Assembly (NCBI GenBank): GCA_016718845.1 | Contig: JADKCK010000045.1 | Coordinates: forward strand, 1 to 64,000 | DNA: 64,000 nucleotides | Origin: Sphingobacteriales bacterium | GTDB taxonomy: Bacteria; Bacteroidota; Bacteroidia; Chitinophagales; UBA2359 | Reading direction: 5' to 3' | In this document: positions 44,980-53,432 of the stretch, one piece after another | Layout: each line of letters starts with the position of its first letter | How positions within the stretch are numbered: position 1 is the stretch's first letter | The notes under the pieces: generated by a model | Seen by the model: the letters and a program-made list of their open reading frames with translations, nothing else | Told to the model about the DNA's origin: nothing | Databases searched by the model: none | Translations under genes and position numbers: made by a program

Positions 44980-46254
44980 TCATATTCTTGCATCAACAAG
45001 ATTGGTTTTTGACCTAAATTCAAAATACTCGAAAGCTACACTAACTAATGCCGAAAAAACAAAATACACTAATAAAACAGATGTTGATTGTGGTAAGGCA
45101 TTGTCAAGATTAAACCAACCATTGTAGACATTGATTATTGCCAATGCATAAAATAAACGCAACATTTCTGTAAACCAAGCATATCTGGATTTGTCCATCA
45201 AGGATGTGTAGCTATAAACTGTTAAGAAAATAAATGAAGCATAAACGAATACTGCCGTTTTTGTAATTAACGCTATTTGAAGAATCAAAAACATCATCAG
45301 CAAAAATGTTACAATTAACTGTATCCATGCCCAAACTTTTAAGTACAAACTAACATCAGGCATATATTTTTCTTGCTTGTAAGCGTCTTTGGTATAATAC
45401 AAAGGATATTTCTGGGCTACGTCTGCTGGTCTCCAGCCAGTAGGCATAAACCAAATACGAAACTTGTCCCAAATATTAGATGTTCGCCATGCATCTTTGA
45501 TTAGCAGTGAAACATGCAAGAAATTTATCTTAATGGGGTTCCATGTATTTACAGGTATTGTCAAGCCATATATTGGCTTTGCATGGGGCAACTCTTCTTG
45601 AAATGTTCCAAATAATTTATCCCATATTATTAGTATTCCGCCATAGTTTTTATCAATGTATTCGGGATTTATTGCATGATGAATGCGATGATGAGAAGGT
45701 GTAACAATTATTTTTTCAAGGAAACCCATTTTATCAATAAGTTGAGTGTGGTACCAAAAACCACCAAATAGCATTATAACCCCTAACACAATTAGTACAT
45801 TTGTGGGAACACCAAAAATTGCAGCAGGAATGAGCAGAAAAGTGTAAAATTGAACAAAATCAGAAATGGTTTGCCGCAAAGCAACAGGTAAATTATATTC
45901 TTCGCTACTGTGGTGAACTAAGTGATCGTTCCATAAAAGATTGTATTCGTGCCGCCACCTGTGAGACCAATATGCGTAAAAATCGATACTTATAAACCCA
46001 ATAATATACTGGACAGCGGTAGATTCAATTTTGAAAACAGTAAAATGTTTCAACAAAAAGTCGTAGGTAATTATATAGATTGTTAGCCCTAACACTTTAC
46101 TTAGAACATTAGTAATTCCAGAACTCAAGCTGGAGACAGTATCCATACTTGTGATTACTTGTTTGTTTCTGACTTTTGCCACTATCATTTCAATGATAAT
46201 GAGCAAAATAAAAATCGGTAATACAAATTTCAGGGCACCTGCAAAAGTTTCCAT
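44980..46254 (-). CDS. Sterol desaturase / fatty acid hydroxylase superfamily membrane protein
   Basis: 424 residues. Membrane helices flank the di-iron histidine clusters: HRWRHEYNLLWNDHLVHHSSEEYN (HxxxH and HxxHH types, about 98-121) and THHRIHHA-like SHHRIHHAINPEY (about 186-198). The architecture with additional C-terminal helices is that of the alkylglycerol monooxygenase-like branch. These enzymes use oxygen to hydroxylate or desaturate lipids in the membrane. The substrate cannot be fixed. Sole gene of its cassette. Confidence 0.88.
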   Translation of the reverse strand: METFAGALKFVLPIFILLIIIEMIVAKVRNKQVITSMDTVSSLSSGITNVLSKVLGLTIYIITYDFLLKHFTVFKIESTAVQYIIGFISIDFYAYWSHRWRHEYNLLWNDHLVHHSSEEYNLPVALRQTISDFVQFYTFLLIPAAIFGVPTNVLIVLGVIMLFGGFWYHTQLIDKMGFLEKIIVTPSHHRIHHAINPEYIDKNYGGILIIWDKLFGTFQEELPHAKPIYGLTIPVNTWNPIKINFLHVSLLIKDAWRTSNIWDKFRIWFMPTGWRPADVAQKYPLYYTKDAYKQEKYMPDVSLYLKVWAWIQLIVTFLLMMFLILQIALITKTAVFVYASFIFLTVYSYTSLMDKSRYAWFTEMLRLFYALAIINVYNGWFNLDNALPQSTSVLLVYFVFSALVSVAFEYFEFRSKTNLVDARI

Positions 46255-46326
46255 TTATTTAAATGTAATGGTTAAAGCTATGAGTTTTATTACAAAAGTA
46301 TCTTATTGTTTGAAGTGTTCATAAAG

Positions 46327-46398
46327 CTGTTATACGAAGCACCATGAACCGCCATATAGCCAGCACGTAGCGAAGTTAAACCCGTGTTGGTGGTAGTG
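46327..46398 (-). repeat. attC-like palindrome RD (right half only)
   Basis: GTTATACGAAGCACCATGAAC then CGTAGCGAAGTTAAACCCGTGTTGGTGG; the left arm (AACG...GGCG) is missing. Its right half matches that of RE (CACGTAGCGAAGTTAAACCC) exactly over 19 bases. Confidence 0.55.
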
Positions 46399-46417
46399 GT
46401 TTTTACTTTCGGATGCT

Positions 46418-47215
46418 TTACATTTTATTAGTTATTTCATTTTGTGTATTACTTGTCTTGATTAACGGTCTGCCTTGTAATGCTTGGATAAGTGTGAGCA
46501 AAGCCAATAGTCCGTAAATAACAGCAAGTGCAACTGTTAATTTTGTGTTTTTTAAAACATAGTACGAAAAAATTGGTAATACTTGTAAGGCGTGCATACC
46601 AATAAAATGCGAAACTCTTAAATCCCCAACTGTTTTGCTCCAACCAACAATGAACCAATTAGAATTGTCGTTTAATGCCCCGACACTATGACTAAGCCGT
46701 GAACCCATTGCAAAGCCTTCGAATGAAAATATTACAAAAATTATTATGCCAAATCTAATTGCCCACAAGTAATGATTGGGAAGGTTTGGAAATGAATTTG
46801 TAAAAAAAAGCAACCCAATATAGGCTGTATATAGGGTTACCAAAGAGGCGGCAATTGCCATCATTGAAAATAATGCAGCGTATACCGGTGTGCTAATGTT
46901 ATAATGAGATAGCTGTCCCTTACTTGCTTGAAAAGCTATATAAACTATTTCAAATCCTAATAGTATAATAACAGACCAGTTGAATAACCTGATATTGAAA
47001 TTTGGCAAGTAATAGCAGTACCATGCCATTGCCCAAGCAAATAAAAAGGTGGAAAAAGCAAATTTAAATGGTTTATACCAAGCATTGACGTTGTAAACCT
47101 GCGTATTTGTATATTTTGCAAGAATAATAAAAATACCAGATAGCACAAGACAAATCAAACCGTAATAGAATAGGGTTTCATTTCTTGTTTTTAAGTTTAG
47201 AATAAAGTCTATCAT
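46418..47215 (-). CDS. Multi-pass membrane protein of unknown function
   Basis: 265 residues with about seven hydrophobic segments (LFYYGLICLVLSGIFIILA, FAFSTFLFAWAMAWYCYYL, VIILLGFEIVYIAFQA, ALFSMMAIAASLVTLYTAYIGLLFF, FGIIIFVIFSFEGFAMG, HALQVLPIFSYYVL, ALAVIYGLLALLTLIQAL). Conserved polar positions are VNAWYKPFKFAFS and SHFIGMHALQVLP, with a histidine pair that could bind metal or haem, which is only a guess. No family assigned. First reading unit after RD; the next boundary upstream is reduced to a bare core at about 47268-47285. Confidence 0.75.
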   Translation of the reverse strand: MIDFILNLKTRNETLFYYGLICLVLSGIFIILAKYTNTQVYNVNAWYKPFKFAFSTFLFAWAMAWYCYYLPNFNIRLFNWSVIILLGFEIVYIAFQASKGQLSHYNISTPVYAALFSMMAIAASLVTLYTAYIGLLFFTNSFPNLPNHYLWAIRFGIIIFVIFSFEGFAMGSRLSHSVGALNDNSNWFIVGWSKTVGDLRVSHFIGMHALQVLPIFSYYVLKNTKLTVALAVIYGLLALLTLIQALQGRPLIKTSNTQNEITNKM

Positions 47216-47281
47216 TTTTTAATGCTTGCTAAATTTTTTTTAATTTTCATCATAATCACATCAGGCGTTATGCGTGGTAGG

Positions 47282-47990
47282 TTACTCAAAAACCAATTCA
47301 TGAACCCAACAATTTTTGCCATTTCCGTTCAAAAATAATTCAACGCCTGCTTTCGCTACAACATCTGCTGGCATTGGTTTGTTCGCACTCATTGCGTTGG
47401 TTTTACGCATCGCTGCTGTATGAAAAGGTGTTTCTACCGTTCCTGGGCAAAGTGCGGTTATTGTTACGCCTGTTCCTTCCATTTCGGCTGCAACGGTTTC
47501 TGTAAAAGCCAATACAAAACTTTTTGTTGCAGAATAAACTGAATAGTAGGGGAATGGAAGAAAAGAAAGTAACGAAGCTACATTCATAATTTTGCCATTG
47601 CCTGCTTTTACCATATCAGCACCAAAACAACTTTGTTAGCCCAACTAATGCAGTAATGTTAATGGCAATCATTTCTTCATCTTGTTTCAAAGATGCTTCT
47701 ACAAAATTGCCATAATTGCCAAAACCTGCATTGTTAATTAAACCTGTTACTAAATAGTTATGTGCTATTACTAGCTTGTATAAATCTTGGGCAGCGTTTG
47801 GTTCTGATAAGTCGTAGAGTAAGTATTCTACTTCAACCTTGAATTGGCTTTTTAACTCCTTTTGAATCTCTACTAATTTGTCTTCACTTCGGGCTACCAA
47901 AATCAGATGGAAGTTTTTAGCGGCTAATTGCTTTGCCATTTCTAATCCAATACCCGAACTAGCACCTGTTATTAAAGTATATTGTTTCAT
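47282..47990 (-). pseudogene. Short-chain dehydrogenase, frameshifted
   Basis: Two pieces make a normal classical SDR of about 236 residues. The first has TGASSGIGLEMAKQLAAKNFHLILVAR and INNAGFGNYG; the second has VKAGNGKIMNVASLLSFLPFPYYSVYSATKSF (catalytic Y-x-x-x-K) and CPGTVETPF. The break is one extra base in the T4 run around 47627 (TTGTTTTGG); removing it gives LTKLFGADMVKAGNG. Oxidises or reduces a hydroxyl/keto substrate with NAD(P). It lies downstream of the Crp/Fnr gene, probably one transcript. Confidence 0.85.
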
Positions 47991-48139
47991 CTTAGTATTA
48001 TATTGTCTTGTGCTAAAAGTGATATTGTTATGCTAAACAGCATCATAATGGATGCGAAAATTTTCTTTGTCATTGTAATTTGCTTTAAATTAGAATGCAA
48101 AGGTAGGTTGATTATGAAATTTGAAACGATAACAAATGT

Positions 48140-48718
48140 TTATAGTTTTTTAATTTCAGCTTTTTTTAGTCTACTTAAATGAATTGGGGTAATTCCTAAA
48201 TAAGAAGCTATCATATGTTGCGGAACTCGATTATGTATGTTTGGGAAAACGTCTGTTATGCTGTCGTAACGTTGTTTCGGGGTTCTTATATACATATTTT
48301 TAATGCGGTTGTCTTGATAAATGAAATAATACTCGGCAATAAAACGACCCATTTTTTGTCCGTCTATCAAGTTTTTGTAGCCGTATTCAATTGTAGAACG
48401 AGGCAAGATAACCACCTGTGTTTCTTCCAATGTCTGCAAACTATAAATCGAAGGTTGTTTTTGAATAAAGTTGGAATAGTCGGCAATGAATTGGTTTTCT
48501 AATGCAAAATGAATAGTGTGTTCTGTTCCTTCGTTGTCGGTAATTAAAACTCTAATAAGACCTTTATTTATAAAAAATATTTCGTTTGGAATAGTGTTGG
48601 GTCGGCTTAAAATTTCTTGTCTTTTAAAAGTTTTGGTAACAGCTTGGCTAAGAAAGTCGTTTAACTCGTCTTCCGAAACGTTAATCATCTGTTTCATTAC
48701 CTGTCTAATTTGCTCCAT
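48140..48718 (-). CDS. Crp/Fnr-family transcriptional regulator
   Basis: 192 residues: an N-terminal cyclic-nucleotide-binding-like domain (EILSRPNTIPNEIFFINKGLIRVLITDNEGTEHTIHFALE) and a C-terminal winged helix (NRVPQHMIASYLGITPIHLSRLKKAEIKKL). The phosphate-binding Arg/Ser pair of true cAMP receptors is absent, as in most Bacteroidetes members, so the effector is unknown. It is carried in the same unit as an SDR, which it may control; a regulator inside a cassette is uncommon in known integrons. 150 bases separate it from the SDR start. Confidence 0.9.
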   Translation of the reverse strand: MEQIRQVMKQMINVSEDELNDFLSQAVTKTFKRQEILSRPNTIPNEIFFINKGLIRVLITDNEGTEHTIHFALENQFIADYSNFIQKQPSIYSLQTLEETQVVILPRSTIEYGYKNLIDGQKMGRFIAEYYFIYQDNRIKNMYIRTPKQRYDSITDVFPNIHNRVPQHMIASYLGITPIHLSRLKKAEIKKL

Positions 48719-48756
48719 TTATTTCTTTCAATGTTTGTTTGTGTTACTTGCACTAT

Positions 48757-48913
48757 TACTGCTAAGGGTTTGAGGGGTTTAAGAAGTTGGGGATTTTTAG
48801 CACTAAACTGGCTGCCAGTACTCTGAACCTTATACGAAGAACAAATGTTTCATAGAGGTGCTTCAAACCGCCAATTGCCCCCACGTAGCGAAGTTAAACC
48901 CGTGTGTGCTGCC
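48757..48913 (-). repeat. attC-like palindrome RE
   Basis: CTGCTAAGGGTTTGAGGGG at left, TTAAACCCGTGTGTGCTGCCC at right, about 157 bp. GTTGGGGATTTTTAGCACTAAA and CAATTGCCCCCACG arms pair; inner TTATACGAAGAACAAATG present. Confidence 0.7.
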
Positions 48914-48918
48914 CATTT

Positions 48919-50136
48919 TTAGTCGTGTTTGGGTTCTTGTAAGTTGAAATATTCACTCTTTGTTTTATCTAATGTCTCTTTTATGATTTTATAATTTTCT
49001 TCTGTTGGTTTGAGGTTTATATATTTGTCAATAATTGTTCTGTGTCTATAAATAATAAAAGTGTTTTCAACACTTGGATTTATTTTGTTCAGGTTTACTT
49101 CACTTTCTGTGTCTGTCATTGAGGGCACAAATGTTAAAGCAATGTTTCTTAAATTGAATTCACTGCCAATGTGTTCTAATTCTTTTTGTCGTTTGTCTTT
49201 TTTGTAATCATTTTCATTTACGTAAACAAAATATGTTTTCAAATATTTATTTCGTTTTACACTTTCTTGCTCTAAAAAAGTAAGCCATTTTTTAATGTCG
49301 CCCCACTTCGGATTATTGCCAACAAAGTATATTATTCCGTGAAAACGTCCATACTTACAAACTGGGCAAGTTCTTGTTCCTTTGTCTTGCCCAAAAGCGT
49401 GGTAAGGAATAAAGGAAGGATTGTCTTCGCCAATTTCAAGTCCCGATTGAGTTTCTGATTTATTTGTTTCGGGGTAGTTGGGAATGTTAAGCCCCAAAAT
49501 AATATTGTGTTCTGCAATTTGTAAGTCGCCTGAAAGTAGCACTCTCAAAATTCCACTACCACCACGATTTTCAAGAGCCTTCCTTTTTTCGCCTGTCAGC
49601 AATTTATCATCATCAAAAATAAATTCATCTATGTAATATTCATTGTCAATATTTGGTTCTTTGATTGATGTATGGATATGTGCAGGAATATTTTCGTTAG
49701 GATAGGGTGCAGGCTTAATGGTGTATATTGAGTATTTGCCGTTTTCGTCTGTTCTTACCCAACCCCGAATGTGTCCGTGACGTTTGGCTTTTTCGTCCAT
49801 TCCTTGTTTTGGCGAATAGTAGCCGTTATTGTCTGTTTGCCAATAGTATATCACCACATTTGGTGCTGGTGTTTTGCCGTCAAGTTTAAAAACTATCCCT
49901 GTTACTAACAATTTTTGTCCTTTTTGTGTCCAACCTGCACTTGTGTCGGCAGGTGAAATGTTTGTCGGCATTCCAACATACATAATTTCGCAACCATCAC
50001 AACCACCGCCAACCAATTTTGATTTTACAGTTGGGTTATTGGATACTGTTTGATTATTATCTTTTGTATGTCCGTTACAACTTGTCAAAAAGTTAAGTAG
50101 CGAAACAAAAAGTCCAAAATAAATTAATCTGTTCAT
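48919..50136 (-). CDS. Lipoprotein fusing an intradiol-dioxygenase-like domain to a thioredoxin-like domain
   Basis: 405 residues from the ATG at 50136. Lipoprotein signal with LTSC (lipid cysteine about 20) and mature NGHTKDN. Residues about 60-225 look like the beta-sandwich of intradiol ring-cleavage dioxygenases: GRV..DENGKYSIYTIKPAPYP and IPAHIHTSI supply the Tyr and H-x-H iron ligands, with YYWQTDNNGYY upstream as the second Tyr region. Residues about 260-400 begin TRTCPVCKYGRF and resemble a thioredoxin-like fold with a CPVC motif. An extracytoplasmic dioxygenase relative tethered to a redox domain is unusual; substrate unknown. Sole gene of its cassette. Confidence 0.75.
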   Translation of the reverse strand: MNRLIYFGLFVSLLNFLTSCNGHTKDNNQTVSNNPTVKSKLVGGGCDGCEIMYVGMPTNISPADTSAGWTQKGQKLLVTGIVFKLDGKTPAPNVVIYYWQTDNNGYYSPKQGMDEKAKRHGHIRGWVRTDENGKYSIYTIKPAPYPNENIPAHIHTSIKEPNIDNEYYIDEFIFDDDKLLTGEKRKALENRGGSGILRVLLSGDLQIAEHNIILGLNIPNYPETNKSETQSGLEIGEDNPSFIPYHAFGQDKGTRTCPVCKYGRFHGIIYFVGNNPKWGDIKKWLTFLEQESVKRNKYLKTYFVYVNENDYKKDKRQKELEHIGSEFNLRNIALTFVPSMTDTESEVNLNKINPSVENTFIIYRHRTIIDKYINLKPTEENYKIIKETLDKTKSEYFNLQEPKHD

Positions 50137-50161
50137 AATTTGTATATTTGTTCGTTTGGGG

Positions 50162-50304
50162 TTGCACATTGGGCTTTAGCGGTGGTCTTAAGTCAAATGC
50201 ACTACCGTTTTATTTAACCACAAATGTGTTATACAAAGCACAGAAAAGCCACTTTTACCACCACAAAGTAGCAGCAAGCTCGTGTTGGTAAAAGTGGCTT
50301 TTTT
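50162..50304 (-). repeat. attC-like palindrome RF with built-in terminator
   Basis: GCACATTGGGC at left, CTCGTGTTGG at right. Includes a 17-bp perfect stem AAAAGCCACTTTTACCA (50244-50260) with 50286-50302 followed by T tract on the plus side and A tract on the other: a bidirectional terminator inside the site. Confidence 0.7.
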
Positions 50305-50353
50305 GGCTGTTTATGAAGTTGTATGTACAGTTATTTGATTAAATAGTGTGTTG

Positions 50354-51310
50354 TTAATAGCGATTTCCTATTGTCTCTGATGGCATTGACTCTTGAATAA
50401 GGGCAAAATCAGCTTTAGTTAATGCTACCTTAAATGCACCTAAATTTTCTTCGAGACGGTGAACTTTCCTGGTTCCCGGAATAGATATGATTTCATCGTT
50501 TTGTCTCAAAACCCATGCAAGGGCAACTTGTGCTTTGGACACTTTTTTATCTTGTGCAATTTGCTCCACAACCTCTACAAATTTTAGATTTTTCTTTATC
50601 GCTTCATCTGTAAAACGAGGATTACCAAGTCGAAAATCCCCTTGTTCTAAATCTGCCCGACTTTTAATTGCTCCCGTTAAGAAACCTCTTCCCAAAGGGC
50701 TATATGCAACAAAGGTGATACCAAGTTCTTTACAAACTTCAAAAATCTCTTGTTCTGGTTCGCGGCTCCATAAAGAATATTCGGATTGAAGGGCTGAAAT
50801 AGGGTGAACTGCATGTGCCCTGCGTAGTGTCTGTGCATTAACTTCCGAAAGACCTATGTGCTTTATCTTTCCTTGTTTAACCAAATCACTCATTGTGCCA
50901 ACAATTTCTTCAATTTCCACTTTTGGGTCTTGCCGATGCATGTAATACAAATCAATTGTATCAACTCCCAAATTTTGAAGACTTTTTTCGCAAGCTTTCC
51001 TTATGTAATCAGGTTTACCGTTAAGTCCAAGAAATTCACCATTGGGTCCTCGCATCACGGCAAATTTGGTCGCTAAAATTAGCTCATTCCAACGTCCTTT
51101 AAACGCTTTTCCTAATAGTCGTTCATTCGCTCCCCAACCGTACATGTCGGCTGTGTCGAAAAAATTTACTCCTAAGTCTATGGCTTTATGCAATGTATTA
51201 ATAGATTCTTCTTCGTTAAAAGAACCATAAAACTCTGACATACCCATACAACCAAGTCCGATTCTATTAACTGTCAGTGTACTGTGTCCTAATGTTGTTG
51301 TTTGCTTCAT
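50354..51310 (-). CDS. Aldo/keto reductase
   Basis: 318 residues, a TIM-barrel NADPH-dependent carbonyl reductase of the AKR13-like group. Catalytic tetrad residues are seen in FFDTADMYGWGANERLLGKAF (Asp, Tyr), LILATKF (Lys) and YYMHRQDP (His); the coenzyme-binding end is ISIPGTRKVHRLEENLGA. Located in one cassette with the secreted protein downstream (50-base gap, no palindrome between). No substrate evidence. Confidence 0.94.
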   Translation of the reverse strand: MKQTTTLGHSTLTVNRIGLGCMGMSEFYGSFNEEESINTLHKAIDLGVNFFDTADMYGWGANERLLGKAFKGRWNELILATKFAVMRGPNGEFLGLNGKPDYIRKACEKSLQNLGVDTIDLYYMHRQDPKVEIEEIVGTMSDLVKQGKIKHIGLSEVNAQTLRRAHAVHPISALQSEYSLWSREPEQEIFEVCKELGITFVAYSPLGRGFLTGAIKSRADLEQGDFRLGNPRFTDEAIKKNLKFVEVVEQIAQDKKVSKAQVALAWVLRQNDEIISIPGTRKVHRLEENLGAFKVALTKADFALIQESMPSETIGNRY

Positions 51311-51361
51311 TGTTTTGTGTTTTGAAATTGTTAATGTTTTTTTTGTCTGTCGCTTTTATGT

Positions 51362-52186
51362 CTATTCTATTACTTCTATTAGTTTAAGTTTTACTATGCT
51401 ACCATCAATATTCGAGTAATCGAGTGCAACAAATCCATACTTTTTATTAAAATAAGATGTAAGTTTGGTACTTCCTAAACTGGTGTTTGCAATTGCCTCT
51501 GTGACAATGCAATTTAATTTTCCAAATGAAGTATTTAAGGTCTTTTTTTTAATAATTTTATACTTATAGTTTGCGTGTTGTTTGCCACTATACTCAATAA
51601 TTCTATTGTCTGACCACCTTTCACTTATGTCGTTTAGAATCCATGTCCAATTAGAACTTGGTTTTGCAGGAAACTTTATGTAAGGAAAGGGACTGAACTC
51701 TAGAACAGAAAAATACTTTCCACGAAATGGATGCAACCAAACATTGTGCATATTTTCAATTAAACCTGTTGCCCCATCGAACAATAAACCGTTGGCGGAA
51801 TAGTAATTTTGTTGAATAATGGTTTGACTATAATCCGGAAATAAATGATCTAATCCTCCGTATCCTTCTGATATTTTGAAACTCAAATAGCGAATTGTCA
51901 AATTATCGATATCCTGTTCTTTAACAAAAGTCCAATTAGCCGTTTTTGTGTCGCCTATTTTATCCACTCTTACCAGCAAAGTATCACCATTTTTAATAAT
52001 TTGATACGAGAACTTGAATTCTACACCTGGTTTATAAATGTTATTGTCGAGATTAAAGAAATTTTTGTTCTTAACAGTGATTGAATCGGGAAATTCATAA
52101 TAAAGATTGTCTTGTTGCTGATATTTTTGTCCATACATTAACTTGCAAAAAAACATAAGCAAAAATACTATTAATATTTTTTTCAT
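51362..52186 (-). CDS. Secreted protein of unknown function
   Basis: 274 residues with signal peptide MKKILIVFLLMFFCKLMYG (cleavage about 20). Mature protein is rich in strands: YYEFPDSITVKNKNFFNLDN, WTFVKEQDIDNLTIRYLSFK, SNWTWILNDISERWSDNRIIEYSGK and FGKLNCIVTEAIANTSLGSTKLTSYFNKKYGFVALDYSN. The last part resembles DUF3108-like or LolA-like periplasmic beta domains, but I cannot assign it. Probably periplasmic. Co-transcribed ahead of the aldo/keto reductase. Confidence 0.75.
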   Translation of the reverse strand: MKKILIVFLLMFFCKLMYGQKYQQQDNLYYEFPDSITVKNKNFFNLDNNIYKPGVEFKFSYQIIKNGDTLLVRVDKIGDTKTANWTFVKEQDIDNLTIRYLSFKISEGYGGLDHLFPDYSQTIIQQNYYSANGLLFDGATGLIENMHNVWLHPFRGKYFSVLEFSPFPYIKFPAKPSSNWTWILNDISERWSDNRIIEYSGKQHANYKYKIIKKKTLNTSFGKLNCIVTEAIANTSLGSTKLTSYFNKKYGFVALDYSNIDGSIVKLKLIEVIE

Positions 52187-52207
52187 ATTTAAATTTTATT
52201 TAAAATA

Positions 52208-52327
52208 AGTGCTAACGTTTTTGGGCTTGGCAATGTACCAGATTTGTAGCACAAATTTGATACGAAGAACAAAGCTTAGTTTAAGCACTAAACCCTCGTT
52301 TTTGCAAAACGGCTGTTAGCACCAGTT
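52208..52327 (-). repeat. attC-like palindrome RG
   Basis: GTGCTAACGTTTTTGGGCTTGG at left (52209-52230), CGTTTTTGCAAAACGGCTGTTAGCACC at right; centre TTGATACGAAGAACAAAGC, TTTAAGCACTAAACCC. About 120 bp and the best match to the array 2 consensus. Confidence 0.78.
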
Positions 52328-53279
52328 ATTCTTTCGTTTCGCATCTTGTTTCAATTACGTTTAATAGTCTGTCTTGAAAGTCTGTTAATATTATATCGCC
52401 CCAAAATTTGCCATAAAAATTGATTGTTGAAGTTAATTGATAACTTGAAGAAAGTGTCAATTTTACTTGCTCATTCTTTAATTCAGTCAGTGTGTAAGTT
52501 GCGTCAACAAACGTAAAATAGTTTCCGTTAAGAACGTGTTGGTCAAATACTTTTTGTCGAACTGTTGTTGGGTCAATTTTTATGTCGAATGAAATTTTCT
52601 TGTTCACTTCGTATTCCGTGATTGTTTCTATGAACTTCAAACCACCTTCAAAGTTTCCTATTCTTTGCCCGCCGAGTTCCTTTTTGTCAACTGTTGCACT
52701 TAATGGTCTAGGAATGCCGATTGAATTGAAAAAACTAGAATTATACTCGCCTTGGTTAATTGTTTCAACTTCAACAATGTTGTCCCAAATTAATTGAGGC
52801 GTTGCATTTATAATAACTTCGCTTTTCACGTTGAAAGTATCAGAAGGACTTTTTATATATTCTTCGATTGGTGCCAATAGAAAAGGCAACAATACTAAGG
52901 TCAGAAGCTTTCCTTTACTTTTCTCTCTGTTGATTTGAACAAGTCTATAAATTAATGCTCCAATTGTACTAAGAATAAAAAATGGTGCTGCAAGAACCAA
53001 CAAACGAATAAAATCTTCAATGCCGAACAGGAACATTGTCAAGAAGAATGTTGCAACTGTCAGCCAAGGAATAAAAATTATGTTGCGGTAAGATTTGAGC
53101 GTCTCATTGTCGGCAAACATCAAAGGAATAATTCCCAAAATTGTCGGAATGATAAACAAGTATGTCACAGAAGCCAAAGTTGCTTTTTGTCCAAATGCCA
53201 ACCTTGTCACAAGTCCGTATACGATACCCAGTACAATTCCGATAATTAAAAGTCCGTATTTCTGTTTCAGTCGTGTCAT
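52326..53279 (-). CDS. Membrane protein with C-terminal SRPBCC-like domain
   Basis: 317 residues from the ATG at 53279. Four hydrophobic N-terminal segments (YGLLIIGIVLGIVYGLV, YLFIIPTILGIIPLMF, IIFIPWLTVATFFLTMFLFG, LVLAAPFFILSTIGALIYRL) lead to a soluble domain: VNVK-type start KSEVIINATPQLIWDNIVEVE, IGNFEGGLKFIETITEYEVNKKISFDI and FVDATYTLTELKNEQVKLTLSSSY, typical of polyketide-cyclase/START-like ligand-binding folds. Likely binds a hydrophobic ligand near the inner membrane; ligand unknown. Sole gene of its cassette. Confidence 0.78.
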   Translation of the reverse strand: MTRLKQKYGLLIIGIVLGIVYGLVTRLAFGQKATLASVTYLFIIPTILGIIPLMFADNETLKSYRNIIFIPWLTVATFFLTMFLFGIEDFIRLLVLAAPFFILSTIGALIYRLVQINREKSKGKLLTLVLLPFLLAPIEEYIKSPSDTFNVKSEVIINATPQLIWDNIVEVETINQGEYNSSFFNSIGIPRPLSATVDKKELGGQRIGNFEGGLKFIETITEYEVNKKISFDIKIDPTTVRQKVFDQHVLNGNYFTFVDATYTLTELKNEQVKLTLSSSYQLTSTINFYGKFWGDIILTDFQDRLLNVIETRCETKE

Positions 53280-53290
53280 TTTATAATTGG

Positions 53291-53424
53291 TGTTAAACGT
53301 TTTACAGATTTGCGATGGTGGCAATTTTTAGCACAAATATTTATGCGGAGAACCAATGTTTGATTAACCGCAAATGCTGATACGGAACATTGAACTCCAC
53401 TTTTGAAAAATCTGTGTTAGTGGC
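53291..53424 (-). repeat. attC-like palindrome RH
   Basis: GTTAAACGTTTTACAGATTTGCG at left (53292-53314), GAAAAATCTGTGTTAGTGGC at right; TTTACAGATTT pairs with AAATCTGT-like text. About 134 bp. Confidence 0.65.
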
Positions 53425-53432
53425 TGGGTTTT

